Origin: Margaritifera margaritifera
Lineage: Eukaryota > Mollusca > Bivalvia > Unionida > Margaritiferidae
Assembly (NCBI GenBank): GCA_029931535.1
Contig: JAQPZY010001569.1
Coordinates: forward strand, 262,001 to 326,000
Direction of reading: 5' to 3'
DNA length: 64,000 nucleotides
The position numbers and the translations under genes were made by a program. This document shows positions 14,919 through 25,947 of the stretch, one piece after another (the stretch's first letter is position 1; every line of letters starts with the position of its first letter). A model generated the notes under the pieces. That model was not told the origin of the DNA. It did no database searches and worked only from the letters and a program-made list of their open reading frames with translations.

Positions 14919-15323
14919 TATGTATGTAGGTTGTTATATGTAGCTAGGTATGTAGGTAGGTTAGATGCATGTCCCAAGTAAAGAATAGTGAAACTATATA
15001 TGTATATATATATGTGCTTTATTAAGTCTTATGCAGTTATATGTTACAATAGGTGCTACACTATTGATTTTCATGTATATTTGCAGTTTGTCTATGTATG
15101 TACTCTGTTAAGCCATGCAAAGCTATGTGTTACTGTATGTATTACTGTACTGATGCAATCCAATGTATGTTTGTAATTTCTCTTGTTGTATGAATAATGC
15201 GGAATACCATTTATTCTAATGTTTTAAATATTTGGTAGTAAAAGGTCAATAGAGCTTGTATTTTATATGTTGTAAGCGTATGCACCGACTCTAAATAAAG
15301 ATTACTTGAACTTAAACATGAAT

Positions 15324-15515
15324 AGTTTGGTCTGGTTTGGTGTTTACGGCACATCATCACAAATAGATTATTTAGTGCGGAGACAATTGGAGCAAAGTGC
15401 CTTGCCCATGGAAACACTACGGTATCCAACCCTGACTGATCCAATGGTAGGATTCGTACACGCACCCTTTCGGTCGCAAGTCCTGCACGCTAACTACTTA
15501 GCCACAACGGCTTCT
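15324..15515 (-). mobile_element. tRNA-derived SINE, minus strand
   Basis: Read on the minus strand, the head is GCCGTTGTGGCTAAGTAG, followed by a B-box-like GTACGAATCC (plus 15450-15460). The tail is GCCGTAAACACCAAACC and a short ACC-rich end. It is flanked by TTGAACTTAAA (15306-15316) and TTGAACTTGAA (15516-15526), a 10-of-11 direct repeat read as the target duplication. The body differs from the 24.6-kb SINE but the 3' tail type is shared. Confidence 0.75.
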
Positions 15516-15938
15516 TTGAACTTGAATACGAAGTGAGGTTCGTGACAAGATAAAATTAATAGTTCCTTCGTAGTGCATTACAATGCATGTTTGTACTCTC
15601 AGGAGGAACATAAAGATGGATTTCATTACAACTCAAATTTAATGACTTTGAATATTATTCAGTCCTTTGTTTTGCAAAATGAAGTCAGAGGTACATCATT
15701 ATTTTGTCACTTAGAATTAGAGGGTTAATAATCGTGATGGTACACAACCTGGTCAACACAATCTACTGCCTCTTATAAAGCTTTAGTTTTCCAAAATCAA
15801 AGTATCTGAATGACTTTTTCTATAGTCGGGTTATGCCCAAAAGACAAGTTTTTCTTGTTTTGTATAGAAACTATCACAAAAGTATTCAATGATAATCTCT
15901 TAAATAATTAAAACTAGGTTTTAAAAGAGATCATGAAT

Positions 15939-15941
<3 letters not shown>

Positions 15942-16024
<83 letters not shown>
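15942..16024. repeat. (AT)n microsatellite
   Basis: Perfect run of about 41 units, the longest pure AT tract of the window. Confidence 0.97.
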
Positions 16025-16026
<2 letters not shown>

Positions 16027-17084
16027 CAATTTCTAATTCAGACGTGTGGTAAACATGACCGAAATAAAGCTACTGTATTAGCATTTAATCAGCACATTTT
16101 GACAATATAAATAATAATTTATGATACTTTACAGCATTCTTAAGAAACAAAAATATTTTCTCCTCCTATCCCAAATGTTTTCGTTATTGCTCATAGTACT
16201 TGTATTGATTTATATCTAAATCATTTACACCAAGTGAAGCATTTTGATTACAAGCACAAATAAATGATTTTTAAAATAGGATATGCTCGAATATGAGATA
16301 TCAGATTTTCAGATACAATGAGTTAAATAAAATTTATCACAGAATTTCCCAAATAATTATCGCACAAACCCAGTCTCTTCAATATTTACATTGTTACTGC
16401 CTTGCCAATATAAGTTTTTTCTTTTTGTGGTTAAATAGGCAACATAATATTTTTGCTTAATTGTGCCTGAAATGTGACATCTCAGCCAATAGAAAATGTG
16501 ATATTTTTATTTCAAGTTTGTGATGAGAAACGATAGGAAGTGAGGTTACATATTAAGCCAAGTCAATGAAGGACAAGCATAACAGTATCGTCCTTCATCG
16601 TGGTTCATCAAAATGTATTGTTTGTACGTCCGCTAGACACATGTAGATATTTTTCATTACAATTCAGAAACATCTGCCCCGAAAATTAGGTATTATCCAT
16701 AAGGTGGGTCAACCGTCCAGAGTGTTGTTATTGAATACAATATATTTATCATTGAAGGTAATAGTAATTTTGAATATATTTTCCAATATAGGGCAATATA
16801 AATATTGTATACTTCGCACATAGTTTTGGGAGGTACATATTTACTGTAAATATGCTAAAGCCGGAGAAACATGTAGAATTTTTCATGAAATCACGTTCTG
16901 CAATTCTTTTCACATAAGAGGATAATCCAAATATAATCTGAGAGTAATTTCAAGGGAGGAAAATATAAACGTTTGTGACACCATGTAAAAACCATGCATA
17001 CTGTGTGCACGATTTCATAAAAATTATCGTATAATTAAACGCCGTTGATATAAATTAAGGCAAATTTCATTAGAGATTATTACC
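16025..17084. other. No gene seen
   Basis: AT-rich with no frame over 60 codons. Confidence 0.6.
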
Positions 17085-17275
17085 ATTTACAACACTGCCT
17101 CATTAAAGGGCCATTAAATATAACACGGTTTCGTTTACAAGGCGGGTATGATCATGGATCCCATTCTATTATGTAGTATGTATAGTGTACCTAATTATAA
17201 GGCGGTTTGTCTATAAGGCTGTATACTCCATGGCTTTCATGGACATCATTATAACGAGGGAGTGCGGTAATATAC
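17085..17275. repeat. Possible decayed pogo/Tigger-like MITE
   Basis: TATAACACGGTTTCGTTTAC with AAGGCGG repeated (17141, 17200) and ATAACGAGGGAGTGCGG at the right recall the ends of pogo-type elements. No clean inverted ends or target duplication are seen. Confidence 0.25.
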
Positions 17276-17724
17276 TTTTGCAATATCACGATTGTGTCGG
17301 CTACAGCGCCTAGAGACTATAATACCAGGTATGGAGCTAGCTAAAATCTGACGTAACTTGTATCAAGGGCACGAACATGGAAAATCATACCATCAGCACC
17401 AGCACTTTTTACATGTGGAAATCGTCGTGATAATATCCTACTCAACCGCTTACAATACAAATGTAATACTCTCAATTTGGATTTATATCGTGCTTGTCTT
17501 ATTAAGTGTCCTGCCTGTTCGTGTAGTTTACCAATTAAAAACAGCTTTAATTTTATCATTGTATGAATTCTCCATCGTCATGATCAAACTGTTCTGTTTA
17601 AAAATCCACTATGAGTTAGCTTAATTGACTTATATAAACATTTTGGGGAAAGGATTATCTTTCATATGCAGAAACGGATCCATAATTACTCAGATTCAGA
17701 ATTATATCAACAAACTAAACAATT

Positions 17725-18150
17725 TTAATGAATAGTTATAGTTATTTCTACGAATAGGTACATGTATGTATGTATGTATGTATGTATGTATGTATGTATG
17801 TATGTATGTATGTATGTATGTATGTATGTATGTATGTATGTATGTATGTATGTATGCATGTATGTATGTATGTATGTATGTATGTATGTATGTATGTATG
17901 TATGTATGTATGTATTTATGTATGTATGTATGATGTATATCTAAACGTTTTGATGAATAGTTATAGTTATTTGACGAATAGTTATAGTTATTTGATGAAT
18001 AATTATAGTTTGATGAATAGTTATATTTATTGGATGAATAGTTATAGTTATTTGATGAATAGTTATAGTTATTTTGATGAATAATTAGATTTATTTGATG
18101 AATAGTTATAGTTATTTCTACAAATAGGTATGTATGTATGTATGTCTATA
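17725..18150. repeat. (TATG)n tract with a 24-bp minisatellite
   Basis: (GTAT)n runs from 17762 to 17936 with two interruptions. A GATGAATAGTTATAGTTATTT unit (about 24 bp, 7 copies) follows from 17950 to 18112. GAATAGTTATAGTTATTTCT plus a TATG run occurs on both sides (17729 and 18098), so the whole block looks duplicated around the array. The frames encoding Met-Tyr-Val-Cys repeats are artefacts. Confidence 0.93.
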
Positions 18151-18613
18151 TGTATGTATGTGTGTATGTATATGTGCGTGTATATAACATTTCTATCATA
18201 ATTAAAATGTGTACATTTCTTATTCAGAGTATAATTTCATTGATGAACATATTTGTTTTTCAGACTAGAATGTATAAACAAGTACTATAAATAGGTGCAC
18301 AGTATACCGTTCCTATGTATCGTTTTCTCGTGAATAATGTATTTGTGTTATATGACACTGACGATAAAACGAATGATGACAATGATGATGGTTTCTTTAA
18401 TGTTTTAATTATATTTGATATATAATTCAATTTTTCTGTATAGCTATATCAATGCTCCAGTAATTGCTGGCTTTAGTTCCTAAAATTGTACTACCATACG
18501 GATGTGACTGGTAGTAACAATATAGACTTGTTTTATTATACTTATGTGTTGAATTACAAATTAAATGGATACAAATTGAAAGAAAAAGACATGGGTCAAA
18601 TTCTATCGCTTTT

Positions 18614-19028
18614 CTTTCCTTTCTATTGCCACCATCATCCCATGAGCTGTTTTCTGTCATATCTTTTCTATTTCCACCACCATCCCTTGAGCTGCTTTCT
18701 GTTATGTCTTTTCTATTGCCACCACCATCCCTTGAGCTGTTTTATGTCATGTCTTTTATATTTCCACCACCATCCCTTGAGTTGCTTTCTGTCATGTCTT
18801 TTCTATTGCCACCACCATCTTTTGAGCAGTTTTCTGTCATATCCTTTCTATTTCCACCACCATACCGTGAGCTGCTTTCTGTTATGTCTTTTCTATTGCC
18901 ACCACCATCCTTTGAGCTGTTTTATGTCATGTCTCTTATATTTCCACCACCATCCCTTGAGTTGCTTTCTGTCATGTCTTTTCTATTGCCACCACCATCC
19001 CTTCAGCTGTTTTCTGTCATGTCTTTTC
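18614..19028. repeat. 45-bp minisatellite, about 9 copies, 90/180-bp higher order
   Basis: Units of CCACCACCATCCCTTGAGCT with TTCTGTCATGTCTTTTCTAT recur at 18629, 18674, 18719, 18764, 18809 and so on. Alternating TATTTC/TATTGC variants give a 90-bp period and a 180-bp block repeats. Since 45 is divisible by 3, all plus frames can stay open. Frames of 233 and 143 codons (FHHHPLSCFLSCL-like or FPPPSLELLSVMS-like) result and are not taken as genes. Confidence 0.93.
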
Positions 19029-20627
19029 TCTCCCTTTCCTATTTATTCTATATTTAAGCTTCCATTTATGTTATTCATTATTTACTTCTCGCCATATGAC
19101 TTTGTTTTTTATAATGGGGAGGAACTAGTAAGTTCTTGTCACCGTGTTTCTTACCCTTATGCAAGTATATTATTTTTAAAGCAATAAAATATGTTTAACC
19201 TAAACATACTTTCACAGTTCAGAAATAGAAGATCTTACACGAGTGTAACTTTGAAATGTAATTTATGAAACGAGTCGAATAATTTGTATCTTTTGCGAGC
19301 TTTTGTGAGGAAAAATTTGAATGTATTCAACGAGTTTCATACATTTCATCTGCAATAATCGCAAATATAAGGTTCTATACAAAGAAATATATTTATTTTA
19401 TTCAATGAAACTGTGAAGTGAACCAACTTTAAAATACATTCGGATGCTTCGATCATTAAACCTTTGCCTTACATTACGTCTTGACGTCATATGTGACATC
19501 TCGGTGTGCTATTATACATATTTGATATAGGAAAATACGATATGGGTATACTGAACTAAATAACGCAGTAGTCATTGTGGACGAATTTCTCGTGCTGTGC
19601 ATCCAAGCAAAAGTTAATTTCTCACGCGATTTGCCGTGTCTGATAAAGCTCAAGAGCAAAGAAACACAAAAACTCGTAATTTTAATCTAAAGAAAGGAAA
19701 TTGGACACACAATACTTTTATCGTTACATTCACAAGTTGTTTTTACTCCAGTTCAGAGTATTTCTTCTGCCACTAAGAATGAACTAAAGACGTTTACCCC
19801 ATCTTGCAGTGTACATGGCTACCTATGTGAACTAACTTCCTGCTGGCGCTGCAAACACATACGATCATGTTCAAGAAGTACCACTGAGAAATCAAACTTG
19901 TATGCGCCGAACTTCATTTAAATCAAACCTATGTTTTGGAAATATTGGCTCTACTCATTTCTATAGGGAGAATTAATTAAATTCAATTAATCATTCATTT
20001 ACAGATCTTAATAAAAAAAAATATATAGTGATGGAAATTACAAAGTTAAAGCTTTGTAAAAGATGTATAAAAGTGTTATTTTTATTTATTTATTTCTATT
20101 ATTTTTTTTTGTGTGGAAAATTTAAAGAACTGTGAAAAGTTAAAATATATACAGGTAAAAACGAACTTTATACATGCTGTTGTCTTTTGTTCGCGATTTA
20201 TACAAAAATATATTTTTTACAGTCTGATGCTTGTATGCAAAGTAAAATAATGTAAATACATTCATAATATTTGGTTGAATGTTTTTTGATTGTATTTAAC
20301 ATTTACAAATATATTACATAAACATTAACTGGGGTAAAGGATGCATGCTATTGGACGTCATATTTTCAAAGCTTTATGAAAACAGACTCCATTACTTATA
20401 GCATGCCGAATGTTAAGACTGACCCAGGAGGGCAAAGATATCCCAAATGAATTTTGAAACACATAAACGAAATACGAACGATGTAGATAATCATATCTTG
20501 TATAAATGATAGGACGAAAACTAAACTTTGTTGACATCAAAAGAAATGAATTTTGAAGATATATGAAGGAGAAATAAGAAAGTCCGTGAATTCAATATTT
20601 ACATGGATGCTTTAATGACACTGTTAT
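19029..20627. other. No gene recognised
   Basis: Two 60-codon minus frames only. That at 20358-20540 may be further decayed sequence downstream of the 21-kb pseudogene. Confidence 0.55.
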
Positions 20628-21555
20628 TTGCTACAAAGAACCGCAAGTTCTAAATCTTTGTTGGCAATTACAACAGGATTGATCCATAGTTGGACATTGT
20701 TGTACCTTATTTGATCTCTTATCAAATAGGAAAAACCAAACCTCAATTCTCTATCCTTTAAGACATTTGAATATTGGACTGAATGCATTGACTTCAGATA
20801 TTGACGTTTAAAAAAAGCGGCAAGCCTTGCACATAGATGCTGTTACAATCGTTCATATTTATGGACAATGGAAACAAAGCAACTCGTATATGGTCCTGAT
20901 ATTGTTTTGCAGAGCTGTATCATATGCAAACATTTCTGATTGAGAATCTTACCCAAGCTATTTGCCAATTTGTCGTCTCGGTCTATAGAACCTATCAATC
21001 TCTTAAGTGATAGAGTTACAGTTGTTTGAGACTGGGAGAAAAGCATGGAGAGGAAGTTTTTAGGCACATAACAGGACTCGGCAAGAAACGTGCAATAAAT
21101 AACTTTGAGTCCAGGAAGATATGTCTTGACACTATATTTTTGAAGGATATCTGTACTGAGAGTTACTATTTATTTAACGACAAATGTTTAGTGTAATCAA
21201 GAGAGATATCATAGGAGAGAAGGTCATGACTCATCAATTGCTTTATCAGATCAACAACTAGCAGTTTACCTCTGGAGCCCCATTGGATCGAGTTGAAGTC
21301 TGGCGATGGGTTCGATAATTTCCATTTAATGGATGACAAGTTCCCATTATTATCCTTAAATAAAAAATAAATCGTCATTTTGTTCAGCTCTGATTTATCA
21401 AATCGTCGAAGAAAGAATAAATTATGCAAGGAGGAATAGTAGCAGCTGTTTTTATCCCTTGCGTCTAGAGCGCAGACAATGTGAAATATTTCGACTTTTG
21501 AAGCTTTAAATAGACAAGATAAGCCACTAATCTTTGATCTTCATTTTTAACATTT
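20628..21555 (-). pseudogene. Unrecognised broken gene, about 280 codons
   Basis: The minus strand keeps protein-like composition over about 900 bp with one frameshift and one stop. Segment 1 (about 21555-21169) includes FHIVCALDARDKNSCYY, NPSPDFNSIQWGSRGKLLVV and DLIKQLMSHDLLSYD, and ends at tandem stops. Segment 2 (21164-20844, another frame) includes SVKTYLPGLKVIYCTFLAES, FSQSQTTVTLSLKRL and KTISGPYTSCF. A TAA at about 20843 interrupts it, but the same frame continues through LCARLAAFFKRQYLKSMHSV and WINPVVIANKDLELAVLCSK to a stop at about 20630. I do not recognise the family. It could be a retrocopy of a host gene, a mobile-element gene or a viral remnant. No poly-A tail or splice pattern decides between these. 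Confidence 0.5.
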
Positions 21556-22019
21556 AAATTAGTAATCCTAGTATAGTCATTTTCGCTTCTGATCTTATTC
21601 TCTTTCAAATTTTTTTTTTCTGTCATCTGGCGAGCATTATAATTCGTCTGGTCTTAAGTTTTATATGAAATTTTCACTGTTGTTTTCTTTTGGAGGAAGA
21701 CTATTTAAATGTGAATATAGGGAAAATTAAAACCCCGCGAAAATAGTCCGCTACAAAATATATTTATTAGACTGTTCGGCATTTGTTCTCAGACGGTATT
21801 TAAAATATTTCAGTTTACGACATAAGCAACTGCTATAGATTAAGTTGTTGCTATATTTCGCGTTATATTGGTTTCAAATATATTTTGCGATAGAAAATTT
21901 GTTTACAAGGCAAATAGCTCGGAAACAAGTCAAACGTACTGGTTCCTCCCAATTATAGAAGTATAAGCATATACGCAAGATGCATATACAATCCAATTAT
22001 CAACTCAGCTATATATGAA

Positions 22020-22022
<3 letters not shown>

Positions 22023-22097
<75 letters not shown>

Positions 22098-22121
22098 TAG
22101 AAAGAGAGAGAGAGAGAGAGA
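22023..22121. repeat. (GA)n microsatellite
   Basis: About 49 units with three single-base interruptions near its right end, next to the 3' side of the 22-kb LINE. Confidence 0.97.
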
Positions 22122-22189
22122 TTAGTGTAGTCAAAATTGGCATGGTGCATATTTTCTAATGTACTGAATGTGTGTACATGCAATAGCCA

Positions 22190-23570
22190 TATAACAGGAA
22201 CATAAGTAATTGTATTTAACTATGGTAAATCTTGTTTTGAGAATGAATTTCTGCATTTCCTTTTGAACAGAGATTTTTTGTTCAGTGGTCAATGAATCAT
22301 TTCCAAACAAAAGAGTAGTTCCATCAATATAAAAATTTAGATTGGTGGATTTGTACAACAAGATATGTCTCTGAATAAAATATAATCTGCACTCAAAATG
22401 AAATGGTGGTCATTTTCTGTGGGATGACTACAGGAACGGGAGGGATCTGAAATAAAGTTTTCCCTAAGCAGATCATAATTAAGAGTACTGCATTTATGTC
22501 TCAGTCTTGTGATAAAATAGATGTTCTGTGATCATTACAGGCTGGGTAGGAAGGTGCTATAACAGTTCGTTTTGTTATGCTATTTTTAAATTTTTGATTG
22601 TAATGCTATTTCTTGTCGGTTGAGGTAACTCGTGCTGTATGTTCACCATTGATGGCAGGAAAGAAGTTTTAAATAATAACGTACGACCAGCGACGTATTC
22701 AGGTTTTTGCCGTCTCTTGGCCCATTCGGAAGTGCCGCCCCAGCCCAACAGCAAAAGAGGTAGGGGGCGGCAGGAAGAGAAGGTTTGCGAATTGCGAATA
22801 TTATTTTCGACAACTGCTTATTAGTGTTGTGTTCGCTACATATTTTTATTCATTTCAGCGTTTTTTATGTTTTTAAAATGCCGCCAGACTTTTGCCGCCC
22901 CGTTAATATTCACTCCATATGTCTGTGCCTAGTCGGTCTGTGCGGAAATATGCCACTGCGTACGATATTGAAATTGAACGAAGTTGTTAGATTTTATTAT
23001 ATTGCAGGATACTGCATCTTGTGCATTGGATGGAAGCACATCTGTAATGTAAGCTGGACATTGTTTGCTGACGATTTCATAAACGTACATATTTTAACTT
23101 TCTTCTTTCCTAAAGTGTAGGCCAACCTCTTTGAAAATCAAAAGGCTCTCTACTTGCACATTTTCATAGGACAAAACTAATATAGCTCTTTCAAGATATA
23201 CTTTTTTAAATTTTTTGGAATCAGCAGTACTACATGCCGATTACACTTCAGATCCATATTCTAAGAATGGGTGAATGCTAGTAAGGTAAATATTGCTGAT
23301 GTTATCTTTCAAAAGAATGAAAGAATGAACTTAAATTTCTTCACGATCTGAATTACATTGAATAATATAATCAATATGATTTGACCGTGATCCCCATTTG
23401 AAGTTATTGTAACTCTCAGATGACAATGAAATGTATCATATTGAAATTCCTCTCCACAAAATTCAAGATCAGATAAATAATTCAGAGTCCCAGTTGGTAT
23501 ACAAGACACATTCTGTTTTAGACGGATGATTAAATTGATTAGCCATAGATTATGAGAACAGAACAGAACT
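22190..23570 (-). mobile_element. CR1-like LINE, 3' half, interrupted by a MITE
   Basis: The minus strand reads from about 23.57 kb (SKTECVLYTN) through NISNIYLTSIHPFLEYGSEV, then VYLERAILVL and CPAYITDVLP (23.29-23.02 kb), up to FVQFQYRT. A 271-bp MITE interrupts it at 22688-22958. The coding sequence then resumes at once (TSFLPS) and continues to the C-terminal YIDGTTLLFGNDSLTTEQKI (about 22.3 kb). These are the thumb and C-terminal motifs of CR1/jockey-like RT proteins. Several stops and shifts are present. A (GA)n tract lies downstream at 22.02-22.12 kb. Confidence 0.75.
22688..22958. mobile_element. hAT-like MITE nested in a LINE
   Basis: The ends are CAGCGACGTATTC and, read inward from the other side, CAGTGGCATATTT, so they are imperfect inverted ends with the CAG start typical of hAT. 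The flanks are CGTACGAC (22680-22687) and CGTACGAT (22959-22966), an 8-bp duplication with 7 of 8 identical. Removing the element and one flank copy restores the LINE frame exactly across the site. The interior is GC-richer (GCCGCCCC motifs) and has no transposase. Confidence 0.8.
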
Positions 23571-23740
23571 TAACTTGACAACTGAGGTCTAACAATAGAC
23601 ATATGAGATTATGTACAAATACAAAGTATTAATGGTGGTAGTATAGCGGATAGAGAAAGGTAGAAAAGAGAATGGCAGAAATATGTTCATTGTATATATT
23701 TCATAATGAGATATTGAAACATATCAGTCTGGGAAAACTT

Positions 23741-23787
23741 ATATCGCCACTGTGGCGATGCCATTTTTATCGCCACAGTGGCGATAT
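23741..23787. repeat. Perfect 19-bp inverted repeat of two self-palindromic arms
   Basis: ATATCGCCACTGTGGCGAT (23741-23759) and its exact complement ATCGCCACAGTGGCGATAT (23769-23787) flank a 9-base loop. Each arm is itself a perfect hairpin (TCGCCAC, one centre base, GTGGCGA). The local base composition is much more GC-rich than the surroundings. Confidence 0.95.
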
Positions 23788-23924
23788 CACTTTTTGAACT
23801 ACTTTCTTTTCCCTTTTAGAATTATATCTGCCATTACGTATGGTATTAAAGCCTGCATTTCGATATTTAGGCCTATTTCATTTTTCTTCTTTTCTACTGT
23901 TCCTTCTATCTCTCCCTCCCTTCC

Positions 23925-23930
<6 letters not shown>

Positions 23931-24003
<73 letters not shown>
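23931..24003. repeat. (CT)n microsatellite
   Basis: About 36 perfect units after a pyrimidine-rich lead-in. Confidence 0.97.
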
Positions 24004-24008
<5 letters not shown>

Positions 24009-24623
24009 AGGATGAACAGATCTGAAAATGTGTCAAGACCGTAGACCCTATTGTATACATCTATGTAATAAATGAGGAGGCGCCTTTAAGAAATGCATAC
24101 AAACCGAACTGCAAACAACAAAAAGTAGGCTTCAAGTATTAACTTTTATAATTTAGTTTTCCACATGAATCATGCAAACTGTCAGTGAATAAACTTACAT
24201 GACCTGTTGCTATTCGATATGCTGTGTCACCCATACAGTATCGTATACCTGTTACACTCTACGACAAACGGTACACATTTTTAGGAAAAACTCTTTATTA
24301 AATTTAGTAATAAAATTCTTTAAGTAGCGATTTTAACTCGTATCACAATATTAATCATGTCTGAAAACGATAGAGAAATCGGGGATAGATGAGTGTTGAT
24401 TGCAAACCGAAATTAAGTGACAGTCGAAATATGGGTGCAGCGTCTGTTCCCGAACCAGGTGGCAAACTTGCCAAGGCCACACAAAAATGCGCTTTTGAAT
24501 GCAGAAATGCAGAAATAAACAAACAAACAAACAAACAAAAAATCCTTACAATTAAACTCACAATCATTAAAATCTTTTGTTTAAAGATGTGACACTCTCA
24601 AATCTGTCGGGGGGGGGGGAGGA

Positions 24624-24854
24624 CGGGGGGCCGAGTGGTCTAAGGCGCTCGACTTTATAGACCACTCACATCTCACCTTTGTCGGCGTGGGTTTGAGTTT
24701 CGGCTCGGCTAACGTGTGTATGTGAGAAAGCTTGCCAGTGGCTTCCCGTGGGTCGGTGGCTCTACTCGGGTTCTTCCTCCACCAGATATCCTGGTCGCCA
24801 TGTATGGCCTATCAAATGAAAAATGGCGTTAAACCCACAAAACCAAACCAAACC
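24624..24854 (+). mobile_element. tRNA-derived SINE
   Basis: The head resembles a leucine/serine tRNA D arm (GCCGAGTGGTCTAAGGCG), with an A-box-like GGTCTAAGGCG near 24637 and a B-box-like GGGTTTGAGTTTC near 24689. A unique body follows, and the tail at 24824-24854 reads GCGTTAAACCCACAAAACC and then repeats AACC. The second SINE of the window (15.3 kb) has the same kind of tail. A poly-G run lies just upstream of the head. The SINE ends about 170 bp before the LTR element. Confidence 0.75.
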
Positions 24855-25028
24855 TAAAGTCTGTCGGATGGGACCGCTCTGGGATGTTTCTACAGTAAGT
24901 CTACCCCAACAATGTTCACTGTATCAATTCGGGCAAGAAATGTGTTCAAGAAAATACAAATTGCGTAACTTCTGTATGAAAACAGTCATTAATTTGACAC
25001 AATACACAATTTGAAACATTATATGTAC

Positions 25029-25782
25029 TGTTATGTATGATGTTTATATAATATTATAAATATTTTAGGAAATTATAAATGTTTCTTCACTTTAATATTT
25101 GCTTAAATCTTAATGTTATCAGGAAAAACATGTTTAACTAGTGTCCTTGAATTAAGTTGTTTTGATCAATATGTTTTCTCAATTTGAAGACCAAGGTTGA
25201 TTTTTGTTTACAAGTAAAAATTCCATTAAGATGACTCATGTTCTAGAACATTCTGTCATGTGACCAATCTTTATATATACCATGTTTGGTGGACATTTAT
25301 TCAGTTTTGACATTACCATCAGTCTTGTAAAGAGCTATTACAGTTGTGAAAATTCATTCCAAATTCTAAGAGAGGAATTATTTTAAATATTCATTGGATT
25401 ATAACAGTGCTCATAAACTTTTGGATTTTGGATTTTTAATTGATGATTTTGGAATTTATGTGAACTTATATTCAGATATTTTGGAATACTTCATTTTGAC
25501 ATCAGCACATCAAGATTTCTAGTACTTCAGGACTTTGGAGACCATTAGCACATCATAACATTCAAGGACACAGCCGTGAATTCGGATCATTTTATATTTA
25601 GGACTTGTGATTAGAACAATCATTCTTATTGGATTATTAGGATTTCAAAACACATTACTGTAAGTGACTTTTTGATTTTTTCATTTTAATTATCTTGTAA
25701 TAAATTGCTTGTTGATTTTTACTTGATTTGTTGGTTTCACTTTCTTTCTGTTACATTTTTCTTAGACCATAGAGTCGTAACA
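25029..25782 (+). repeat. 5' LTR of the Gmr1-like element
   Basis: It begins TGTTATG and ends GTAACA, so it has canonical TG...CA ends. A TATA-like stretch (TTTATATATACC) lies near 25270-25281. An AATAAA signal lies at 25699-25704, about 80 bases before the end. These are plausible U3 promoter and polyadenylation signals. Compared by eye with the 3' LTR there are no indels and about six substitutions, including the first base. Confidence 0.93.
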
Positions 25783-25787
25783 GAAAT

Positions 25788-25812
25788 TGGGGCCTCGTCG
25801 TTCCGGGATTGA
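25788..25812 (+). other. Primer binding site, proline-tRNA-like
   Basis: Five bases after the 5' LTR the sequence reads TGGGGCCTCGTC, then GTTC, then CGGGATTGAA. The complement of the 3' end of metazoan proline tRNA reads TGGGGGCTCGTC then CGGGATTTGAA. The match therefore covers the CCA end, acceptor stem and T arm, with one mismatch and a 4-base insertion. The position and TGG start are as expected for minus-strand priming. The choice of proline tRNA is inferred from this resemblance. Confidence 0.7.
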
Positions 25813-25947
25813 ATTCCTTTAAAGCATATTAGAGATATTAAATTTATCCTTGAAATTCATATTGATTTTGTCTCTGAATTTTTTTTTGTCTTTGGCAAAG
25901 ATTTTTAATAGAGAAATTTTTTTGTGTGAAACCAACAAGCATTTACA

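Noticed and set aside
17762..18084. Met-Tyr-Val-Cys repeat ORFs
   Set aside because: Pure translation of (TATG)n in two frames.
18486..19187. 233-codon and 143-codon plus ORFs rich in His/Pro/Ser
   Set aside because: Both overlap in different frames on a 45-bp minisatellite whose length keeps frames open. No start context or domain supports either.
24624..24705. Genuine tRNA gene
   Set aside because: D-arm and B-box resemblance only. There is no cloverleaf with an anticodon stem, and it continues into a SINE body and tail.
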